Origin: Casp-actino8 sp964614655
GTDB lineage: Bacteria > Actinomycetota > Acidimicrobiia > Acidimicrobiales > Ilumatobacteraceae
Length of the DNA: 11,920 nt
NCBI GenBank assembly: GCA_964614655.1
Contig: CAZTPF010000046.1
Span: forward strand, 1 to 11,920
Direction: 5' to 3'
Part shown: positions 6,635 through 11,920 of the stretch, piece after piece
How the letters are laid out: every line of letters starts with the position of its first letter
How positions within the stretch are numbered: position 1 is the first letter of the stretch
The notes under the pieces: model-generated
What the model saw: only the letters and a program-made list of their open reading frames with translations
What the model was told of the DNA's origin: nothing
The model's database searches: none
Made by a program: the position numbers and the translations under genes

Positions 6635-6640
6635 ACGCTA
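6635..6640 (-). promoter_or_regulatory. pgi: Possible -10 element of a leaderless pgi message
   Basis: On the minus strand TAGCGT (6640-6635) matches the actinobacterial TAnnnT -10 pattern and ends seven bases before the A of ATG 6627. Transcription would then begin at or one base before that ATG, giving a leaderless mRNA. This explains the missing Shine-Dalgarno sequence and supports ATG 6627 over GTG 6636. I see no good -35. Confidence 0.35.
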
Positions 6641-6651
6641 GTGGGAGGACC

Positions 6652-6669
6652 GGAGGGGACGGAGGGGAC
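6652..6669. repeat. Tandem 9-bp purine-rich repeat in the pgi/rarD divergent gap
   Basis: GGAGGGGAC occurs twice in tandem (6652-6660 and 6661-6669), followed by GGGTGATAGGA. The copies lie in the short gap between the divergent pgi and rarD starts. They could be a protein-binding site shared by both promoters or a simple slippage repeat. Confidence 0.6.
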
Positions 6670-6688
6670 GGGTGATAGGAATGACCGT

Positions 6689-7615
6689 GTGACCTCGTCC
6701 CAGGTCGTTCACGCCAACGACAATTCCTCGATCGATCGGTCCGGTGCGACCGTCGGCATCTCGGCCTACCTCATCTGGGGACTCCTCACGCTCTACTGGA
6801 AGCTGCTCGGCGACTTCGCGCCGCTCGAGATGATCGGTTTCCGCATCACGATGTCGCTCGTCATGCTCGGAGGCTTTTTGCTCTGGCGACGTCGGCTCGT
6901 CTCGCTCGTCCGCCACGTGTCGAACGAGAAGCTGTGGGGACGTATCGCCATCGCGTCGGTGGTGCTCACCGTCAACTGGACGTCGTACGTGGTCGTCGTG
7001 GCTCAGGACCACGTCGTCGAGGCCGCCCTCGGCTACTTCATCGCGCCACTCGCCACGATGACGATCGGTGTGCGCGTCCTCGGTGAGCGGATGCGAACGG
7101 CCCAGATCGTGACGGCGACGCTCGGCGTGGCGTCGGTCCTGGTGCTCACCGTCGGATACGGGCGGGTTCCGGTGTACGCGTTGTTGATCGCCGGAAGTTG
7201 GTCGACCTACGGATACCTGAAGCGGACGGTACCCCTGTCGCCGATCGACAGCTTGGCGGCCGAGACGATGGTGCTCGTGGTCCCGGCCCTCGGACTCGTG
7301 GCCTGGCATCTCCAGTACTCCACGAACGTGTTCTCGAGCGCCGACGGCATCGAATGGGCCGCCGTCCTGCTCCTCGGCGTGATCACCGTCGTACCGCTCA
7401 CGATGTTCGCCTACGCCGCCCAACGAATTCCGATGACCGTCATCGGACCCATGCAGTACTCGGTACCGGTCATCAACTTCCTTCTGGGTTGGCTGGCCTT
7501 CGGGGAGGACGTGTCGGGAACCAAGTTCGCCGGATTCGGGTTGGTGTGGGTCGCTCTCGTGATCCTGACCGTCGACACCGTGCGTCGAGCCCGGTCGAGC
7601 ACTACCGTGGCGTGA
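6689..7615 (+). CDS. rarD: EamA-family permease, RarD-type
   Basis: The frame extends far upstream antisense to pgi, but GTG 6689 is chosen because AGGA (6677-6680) lies 8 bases before it and the protein then has 308 residues, close to the usual RarD length of about 300. It is an integral membrane protein with about ten hydrophobic segments in two EamA repeats. Family-typical stretches are GISAYLIWGLLTLYWKLL near the N-terminus, VLTVNWTSYVVVVAQDHVVEAALGYFIAPL in the middle, SWSTYGYLKRTVPLSPIDSLAAET, and GPMQYSVPVINFLLGWLAFGE near the C-terminus. RarD proteins belong to the drug/metabolite transporter superfamily; the E. coli name came from a chloramphenicol-sensitivity annotation and the true substrate is unsettled. 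The lipoprotein gene follows after two bases and is probably co-transcribed. Confidence 0.9.
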   Translation: MTSSQVVHANDNSSIDRSGATVGISAYLIWGLLTLYWKLLGDFAPLEMIGFRITMSLVMLGGFLLWRRRLVSLVRHVSNEKLWGRIAIASVVLTVNWTSYVVVVAQDHVVEAALGYFIAPLATMTIGVRVLGERMRTAQIVTATLGVASVLVLTVGYGRVPVYALLIAGSWSTYGYLKRTVPLSPIDSLAAETMVLVVPALGLVAWHLQYSTNVFSSADGIEWAAVLLLGVITVVPLTMFAYAAQRIPMTVIGPMQYSVPVINFLLGWLAFGEDVSGTKFAGFGLVWVALVILTVDTVRRARSSTTVA

Positions 7616-7617
7616 CG

Positions 7618-7917
7618 ATGCGTCGACCGCTGTTCGCTCTCTCGCTCTCGGCCGTTTGCGCCGTGGTTCTCACGTCGTGTTCGGTGTCGTCGAGCGACTA
7701 CCGCCGCGAAAGCGAGAACTATCTCGAGAGCGACGCCCTGGCCGAGGAGGCCGGCTACCGATTCTCCGACGCCGTGTGCGAGGACCCGTCGTCGCAGTCG
7801 ACCGGCACGCAGTTCACCTGTCGGGCCACCGACAACGACGGCGACGAATGGCTGTTCGTGGTCGAGATCACCGGCACGCGCGAAATCACGGTGATCAGCG
7901 GTGATGTGATCGGCTGA
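7618..7917 (+). CDS. Small DUF4333-like lipoprotein
   Basis: The 99-residue protein starts at ATG 7618, two bases after the rarD stop. The N-terminus is a lipoprotein signal peptide (MRRPLFALSLSAVCAVVLTSC) with lipobox LTSC and lipidated Cys21. The mature part is a small acidic domain with two further cysteines, C54 and C68 (DAVCEDP ... FTCRATDNDGDEWLFVVEITG), which could form a disulfide outside the cell. This Cys-x13-Cys pattern followed by a short beta-rich stretch resembles DUF4333, common in actinobacterial surface lipoproteins and of unknown function. The match is by pattern only. Tight spacing suggests co-expression with rarD but not necessarily a shared role. A strong terminator follows. 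Confidence 0.8.
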   Translation: MRRPLFALSLSAVCAVVLTSCSVSSSDYRRESENYLESDALAEEAGYRFSDAVCEDPSSQSTGTQFTCRATDNDGDEWLFVVEITGTREITVISGDVIG

Positions 7918-7944
7918 GCGTCACCCACCTGAACCGGAACGCGA

Positions 7945-7972
7945 AAGAGACCCGCCCGAAGGCGGGTCTCTT
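7945..7972. terminator. Bidirectional intrinsic terminator
   Basis: A perfect 12-bp stem (AAGAGACCCGCC at 7945-7956 with its complement at 7961-7972) closes a 4-base loop. Read on the minus strand the loop is C(UUCG)G, an unusually stable RNA tetraloop. The stem's own ends give a short U-rich tail (UCUCUU) in one direction and an A-rich base in the other. It lies between the convergent lipoprotein gene (stop 7917) and livK (stop 7993) and probably serves both. Confidence 0.85.
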
Positions 7973-7992
7973 CACGCTCGGACGTCCGTCGG

Positions 7993-9381
7993 TCAGCCTT
8001 CGAAATCGGTGATGAGTTCGCCGATGTTGATGAAGACCTTCGCCGTTGCGTCGTACTGCACGATCTGTAGCGATTCGGAGTAGAAGGGGTCCTCTACACC
8101 ACTCGACTTCAGAACGACACCCGGACGGGTCAGCGAACCCGCCTGCTCGAAATTTCGGGCGGCGTTGATGATCGACGCACGAGTCAGACCTTCCGGGGAC
8201 TCCATGGCCTGCTTCAGGATCGCCACCGTCATCTCGGTGCTGTGCCAACCAGCAGTTGCCGTGGTCTTGATGTCATCTTTTCCGAGACCCTGCATGTACG
8301 AGATGTACTCGGCCACCGACGGAAGCGCAGCAAACTCGGGATCGAGCACGTCGACCAAGTTGTTGGACGTGAAGAGTCCGTCGGCAGCGTCACCCGCCAG
8401 ACTGAGAATCAACGACGAGGCACAGGTGGCGGTCAGGTAGACCTCTGGGTTCCAACCCGGGTTGGCCGCCTTGGCGTTGGCCACCTCGGTCAGGAACGCC
8501 GGACACGCCGATCCAAGCGGCACGGCCATGATGGCGTCAGGGGCCTTGCTCGCGATGGCATTGATCTGCGACACGGGCGGCGTTCCGTCGGTCGCTTCCT
8601 GTGTCTCCTCGGCGACGATCGTGATGCCGAATTCACCGGCAACGCTCTCGAAGGCCTCGACGTACTCCTGGCCGAACTCGTTGTTCACGGTGAAGAGTGC
8701 CACCTCGGCTCCATCACCGAACTTGTCGGAAATGGCCTTGGCGTAAGCGCGCGACTCCACCGAGTATTCGATGAGGATGCCGGTGGTCCACGGGTAGTTC
8801 TCCGGATCACCGAAGTTCTTCGACCCGGTGAGCGCGAACAACTGCGGGTAGCACTCCTCGTTCAGGATGTCGCGGACCGCGGCGTTGTTCGGCGTGCCGA
8901 TGATGCCCGAGAAGAGATTCACCCCACTGTCGAGCAACTTCTCGACCGCACCCGGGGTGAGGTCCTTGTTGTACTGGTCGTCCTCGATCTGGACTTCGAT
9001 GGTGACGTCACCCAGGATGCCCTGTTCGTTGGCCCACTGCACGTAGGCCTCGATGCCGTCCTTCACCGGAGCGAAGGCAATGGCAGCCGGACCACCCGAC
9101 AGCGGCAGGATGCTTCCAATCTTGATAGTTCCCTCGATGGGCGCGTTGGCCGCATCGGGGTCGACACAGTCGTCGGTGCTGACCGACCAGGACTCCGCAG
9201 CGGGAGCCTCGGTGTCGGTCGGAGCTTCGGTGTCGTCCGGAGCTTCGGTGTCGTCCGGAGCTTCGGTCGACGGCGCGTCGGTCGACGGAGCGTCGCTGCC
9301 CCCGTCGTCGCCACCACACGCTGCGAGCGCAAGCGCCCCAGCCATGGTGAGCGCGATCGCCTTCTTGGAAATGCGCTTCAT
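7993..9381 (-). CDS. livK: Branched-chain amino acid ABC transporter, substrate-binding lipoprotein
   Basis: The frame is open far upstream (inside livM), but ATG 9381 is the true start: GGGGAGG stands just before it and it opens a textbook lipoprotein signal (MKRISKKAIALTMAGALALAAC, Cys22). This gives 462 residues. After a short Gly/Asp stretch comes an acidic, repetitive Asp-Thr-Glu-Ala-Pro linker (about 29-64), then a type I periplasmic-binding fold of the Leu/Ile/Val-binding class, beginning GTIKIGSILPLSGGPAAIAFAPVKDGIEAYVQWAN. The protein is anchored outside the membrane and hands ligand to LivHM. It is the last gene of the liv operon, 98 bases after livM. The ligand could be branched-chain amino acids, or amides and related compounds that use the same family; sequence alone does not tell. 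Confidence 0.92.
   Translation of the reverse strand: MKRISKKAIALTMAGALALAACGGDDGGSDAPSTDAPSTEAPDDTEAPDDTEAPTDTEAPAAESWSVSTDDCVDPDAANAPIEGTIKIGSILPLSGGPAAIAFAPVKDGIEAYVQWANEQGILGDVTIEVQIEDDQYNKDLTPGAVEKLLDSGVNLFSGIIGTPNNAAVRDILNEECYPQLFALTGSKNFGDPENYPWTTGILIEYSVESRAYAKAISDKFGDGAEVALFTVNNEFGQEYVEAFESVAGEFGITIVAEETQEATDGTPPVSQINAIASKAPDAIMAVPLGSACPAFLTEVANAKAANPGWNPEVYLTATCASSLILSLAGDAADGLFTSNNLVDVLDPEFAALPSVAEYISYMQGLGKDDIKTTATAGWHSTEMTVAILKQAMESPEGLTRASIINAARNFEQAGSLTRPGVVLKSSGVEDPFYSESLQIVQYDATAKVFINIGELITDFEG
9204..9275. repeat. 18-bp tandem repeats coding the LivK linker
   Basis: Four consecutive 18-base units start at 9204, 9222, 9240 and 9258. The second and third (9222-9239 and 9240-9257) are identical, and the outer two diverge. 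On the minus strand each unit codes six residues of the type TEAPDD. A shorter degenerate copy follows to about 9293. The repeats keep the frame, so copy-number change would only lengthen or shorten the linker. Confidence 0.85.
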
Positions 9382-9397
9382 GTTCCTCCCCAGTCGT

Positions 9398-9411
9398 GCA
9401 CGAGACCGTGC
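9398..9411 (-). other. Small hairpin in the livK leader
   Basis: In the 98-base gap between livM and livK, GCACG and CGTGC pair around a 4-base loop. The hairpin ends about 16 bases before the livK ATG, just upstream of its Shine-Dalgarno sequence. It has no T-run, so it is not a terminator. A role in RNA processing that raises livK relative to livM is possible but unproven. Confidence 0.3.
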
Positions 9412-9479
9412 GCTGTGTGTCAGTCGTCGATTCTCAGCCCCAGGGGTATCGGAACGAGTTTCGACAGCAATGGGAAAGG

Positions 9480-10601
9480 TTACCGAACCTCGGTGGCCAC
9501 TGTCTCGGCCGCCGACGAGACCACCACTGGTGTACCGGCCGGCCTCGGGATCACGAGCACGACCTTCACCCACAGTCGATTGATCAACCCGACCAGGCCG
9601 TACGGGGCCAGGAACATGAGCAACACCAGAGCGACACCGAGGATCAACGTGGCCGGGGACTGGTCGGCCCAACCGAACAGGAAACCGATCACACCGTCGC
9701 TCTCGGATCCGAAGCCACGGGTCGTGTTGTCGAGCCACACGTACACCAGACCACCGGCGATCGGGCCCCACAGAGTGCCGGCTCCACCCACCACCATGAT
9801 GAGAAGGAACACGATCGAACCCAGGAGGGTGACGTACTGGCCCTCGGGGGTGACGACACCCGTCCGAAGAGTTGCCAACACACCCGCCAGCGAACACAAC
9901 GATGCCGAAATGCCAAACACCAGCACCTTGGCAACGGTGACGTTGACTCCCATGACCGATGCAGCCGTCTCGTTGTCGCGGATGGCGACGAGCGATCGCC
10001 CGAAGCGGCTCTTCATGATCCCGCGACACACCAGATAGGTGATGACGAGCACGATGAAAGCCAGCCAGTAGGCGAACACGGCTCGCCCGTCACGGCCCTT
10101 CAGCTCACCGAGGATCGGCCACACCGGCAACTCGTCGTACCGGACGCTGTCGATGCCGCGCGCACCGTCGGTCAGCCACACCAGCTTCTTCCACTTGACG
10201 AGCACCGGGAAGAGCACTGCGACCGCCAAGGTGACGAGCGCCAGATAGATGCCTTTGATGCGGAGAGCCGGCAAAGCGACCACACAGCCCACGACGAAGG
10301 CGACCACGGCCGCCGCGTAGAACGTGTAGCCCGGACTCCACCCGTGGTCCTTCACGAGGATCGCCGCAGTGTAACCACCCAGACCGAAGAAGGCCGAATG
10401 ACCGATCGAGATCATCCCGGTGAAGCCGAGCACCAGGTTGAGCGACATGGCGGCGATGATGAGCACGAAAGCGTCCGAGAACTGGCCGATACGCGACGTC
10501 GACATCTGGGTCGGGACCCAGACGACCGCAACGGCGATGATCGCGACTCCGATCAAGCGCAGAGCCCAGTGCTGGGGAGAACCTTCCTTGATCTTCCACA
10601 T
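9480..10601 (-). CDS. livM: Branched-chain amino acid ABC transporter permease LivM
   Basis: The 373-residue membrane protein starts at ATG 10601, two bases after the livH stop, with AAAGGG about 8 bases upstream inside livH. It has multiple hydrophobic segments and the LivM hallmark GFTGMISIGHSAFFGLGGYTA (59-79). The cytoplasmic coupling loop follows in the middle (RSLVAIRDNETAASVMGVNVTVAKVLVFGISA), which contacts the ATPases. With LivH it forms the translocation channel. A hydrophilic C-terminal tail of about 20 residues (RPAGTPVVVSSAAETVATEVR) extends past the last membrane segment. The open frame upstream of ATG 10601 overlaps livH and is not used. Confidence 0.92.
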   Translation of the reverse strand: MWKIKEGSPQHWALRLIGVAIIAVAVVWVPTQMSTSRIGQFSDAFVLIIAAMSLNLVLGFTGMISIGHSAFFGLGGYTAAILVKDHGWSPGYTFYAAAVVAFVVGCVVALPALRIKGIYLALVTLAVAVLFPVLVKWKKLVWLTDGARGIDSVRYDELPVWPILGELKGRDGRAVFAYWLAFIVLVITYLVCRGIMKSRFGRSLVAIRDNETAASVMGVNVTVAKVLVFGISASLCSLAGVLATLRTGVVTPEGQYVTLLGSIVFLLIMVVGGAGTLWGPIAGGLVYVWLDNTTRGFGSESDGVIGFLFGWADQSPATLILGVALVLLMFLAPYGLVGLINRLWVKVVLVIPRPAGTPVVVSSAAETVATEVR

Positions 10602-10603
10602 GA

Positions 10604-11503
10604 TCAGACCCTTTGCACCTTGACCGACCCGAAGAGTCCGGACGGCTTGAACAGCAAGACCACGAAGATGATGACGAGAGCCACGCCGAGGCGCAGCTCT
10701 TGACCGATCCAACCCGGTGCGTACCCGGCCGCCAGCTGTTCGCCGACACCGATCGACAAACCGGCAATCACTGCGCCGCCCGGGCTGTCGAAACCACCGA
10801 GAGTGGCCGAGGCGGCGGCGTAGATGAACACCGAAAACATGAGGCCCGGAAACACCTCACCGTTCACGCCAGCGACCAGCGTGCCAGCCAACGCACCCAT
10901 TGCGCCGGCGATTCCCCACGAACTCGCCAGTACCACCCCCGTCGGGATACCCGTGAGTCTCGCCGACTCCGGGTTGCTCGCAACCGCACGCATGGCCAAA
11001 CCGAACTTCGTCTTGGCAAAGAGGGCGAATAGGGCGCCCATCAAAGCCAGCGCAACGACGAGAATACCGATGTACTCGTAACGCCAAACTGCTCCAAAAA
11101 TGCGGGTGAAGTCTGTTGGAGCGTCGGGGAACAAGCTGGCCATTCCTTCGGGGGGCAGACTGCCCCAGACCATCGCCGCCAGCGAATTGAGTCCGAGGAA
11201 CAGTGCAATCGACACCACGAACACGCCAGCTTCGGACTTCTTGGCCACGGCGCGAATCAGAGTGACCTCGGTGCCAGCACCCAGTGCGAAGCCGGTGAGC
11301 ATGCCGAGTAGTACCGCAACGACGAGTGGCGCTCCCCACGAGTTGTATTGCCAGGTGAGAAACGTGCAGAACATAGCCATTTCACCCTGCGCGAAATTGA
11401 GGTGTCCGGTACCTCGGAACACCACCACGAGACCAAGGGCCAAGAGCGCGTAGATCGCCCCGAAGCTCAAGCCATCGAAAACGTATTGGAAGAAACGATC
11501 CAT
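10604..11503 (-). CDS. livH: Branched-chain amino acid ABC transporter permease LivH
   Basis: ATG 11503 lies one base after the livF stop, with GGGGG upstream, and gives 299 residues; a longer in-frame start at 11539 would overlap livF. The N-terminus is typical of LivH (MDRFFQYVFDGLSFGAIYALLALGLVVVFRGTGHLNFAQGE), with the signature LNFAQGE at 35-41. The coupling loop is FGLAMRAVASNPESARLTGIPT, and about eight hydrophobic segments are visible. It forms the channel with LivM. The one- and two-base gaps on either side show a tightly packed operon. Confidence 0.92.
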   Translation of the reverse strand: MDRFFQYVFDGLSFGAIYALLALGLVVVFRGTGHLNFAQGEMAMFCTFLTWQYNSWGAPLVVAVLLGMLTGFALGAGTEVTLIRAVAKKSEAGVFVVSIALFLGLNSLAAMVWGSLPPEGMASLFPDAPTDFTRIFGAVWRYEYIGILVVALALMGALFALFAKTKFGLAMRAVASNPESARLTGIPTGVVLASSWGIAGAMGALAGTLVAGVNGEVFPGLMFSVFIYAAASATLGGFDSPGGAVIAGLSIGVGEQLAAGYAPGWIGQELRLGVALVIIFVVLLFKPSGLFGSVKVQRV

Positions 11504-11504
11504 G

Positions 11505-11920
11505 TCAGGCCCCCAAGTACGCCTTGCGAATGCTGTCATCGGACGAAATCTCAGCGGCCGTCCCCGACGCCACCACGTTCCCGGTCTCGAGCAGATACAC
11601 CCGATGGGCCACCTTCAGAGCCAGGTTGGCGTTCTGTTCGACGAGCAGGATCGACAATCCCTCCTCGGCGTTCAGGGTCTTCAATACCTCGAACAACTCC
11701 TGAGTGATCAGCGGAGCGAGACCAAGGCTCGGCTCGTCACACAGCAGAAGTTTGGGCTTGCTCATGAGCGCCCGCGCGATGGCCAACATCTGCTGCTCGC
11801 CACCCGACAGGCTGCCGGCGCGCTGGGAACGGCGTTCGGCGAGTCGCGGAAACACCTCGTACCAACGATCGATGTCGGCGTCGATCGAGTCGCGTCGCAC
11901 GTAGGCGCCACTGCGCAGGT
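11505..11920 (-). CDS. livF: Branched-chain amino acid ABC transporter ATPase LivF (partial, 5' end off window)
   Basis: The frame is open to the right edge, so about 138 C-terminal residues are seen and the Walker A region is missing. The visible part has the ABC signature LSGGEQQMLAIARALM, Walker B LLLCDEPSLGLAPL, and the switch region LLVEQNANLAL, where Gln takes the usual His position as is normal in LivF. It ends RKAYLGA, the family's usual end. The upstream residues LRSGAYVRR match the LivF stretch that normally reads N-L-x-L-G-A-Y. It energises transport through LivHM together with LivG, whose gene is expected just beyond the window. An internal GTG at 11900 is not the start. Confidence 0.93.
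   Translation of the reverse strand, partial: LRSGAYVRRDSIDADIDRWYEVFPRLAERRSQRAGSLSGGEQQMLAIARALMSKPKLLLCDEPSLGLAPLITQELFEVLKTLNAEEGLSILLVEQNANLALKVAHRVYLLETGNVVASGTAAEISSDDSIRKAYLGA

Noticed and set aside
9382..10029. Upstream in-frame extension of livK into livM
   Set aside because: The lipoprotein signal peptide and the GGGGAGG site at ATG 9381 fix the start; the extension is out-of-frame livM sequence.
8242..10038. Very long plus-strand frame (598 codons) opposite livK and livM
   Set aside because: It lies antisense to two secure genes, and its composition follows from their codon bias in high-GC DNA. It has no ribosome site or recognisable domain.
9396..10703. Plus-strand frame of 435 codons opposite livM
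   Set aside because: Its His/Asp/Arg/Glu-rich translation is the typical image of hydrophobic membrane-protein codons read on the other strand.

Overview
The window reads as ordinary chromosome of a high-GC actinobacterium. The markers are a WhiB iron-sulfur regulator, a tandem pair of WYL regulators of the PafB/PafC type, a PIN-PhoH protein, frequent GTG starts, TAnnnT-type -10 elements and a Lys/Ala-rich basic protein. The mix, together with a branched-chain amino acid ABC operon whose binding lipoprotein carries an acidic Thr/Glu/Ala/Pro linker, fits the class Acidimicrobiia (Ilumatobacter-like). That placement is inference, not something the sequence proves.

Layout, left to right. Positions 1-234 (minus) hold the start of a very basic Lys/Ala/Pro repeat protein that runs off the left edge. 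A 361-bp divergent gap rich in dyads follows. On the plus strand come a PIN-PhoH ATPase (596-2032), a WhiB regulator (2224-2538) with its own promoter and a 12-bp leader hairpin, and a DnaQ-like 3'-5' exonuclease (2586-3173). The exonuclease overlaps by 16 bp, tail to tail, with a minus-strand operon transcribed pgi -> pafB-like -> pafC-like (6627 down to 3158). Divergent from pgi are rarD, an EamA-type transporter (6689-7615), and a small DUF4333-like lipoprotein gene (7618-7917). A strong bidirectional hairpin terminator at 7945-7972 separates these from the minus-strand operon livF (partial) -> livH -> livM -> livK, which fills the right end (11920 down to 7993).

How the genes fit together. 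The liv genes encode most of one high-affinity uptake system: binding lipoprotein, two permeases and one ATPase. The second ATPase, LivG, is expected just beyond the right edge. The pafB/pafC pair is translationally coupled through a GTGA overlap and probably forms one regulator; in other actinobacteria that regulator drives a LexA-independent DNA-damage response. PhoH (RNA metabolism), WhiB (redox-sensing regulation) and the exonuclease are housekeeping or stress genes with no evident shared pathway.

I found no mobile element, CRISPR array, RNA gene or phage-type region, and no clear undescribed multi-gene system. The points most worth checking are a Glu-to-Gln change at the expected catalytic base of Pgi, the regulatory structures around whiB and the left divergent gap, and the Lys-rich repeat protein.
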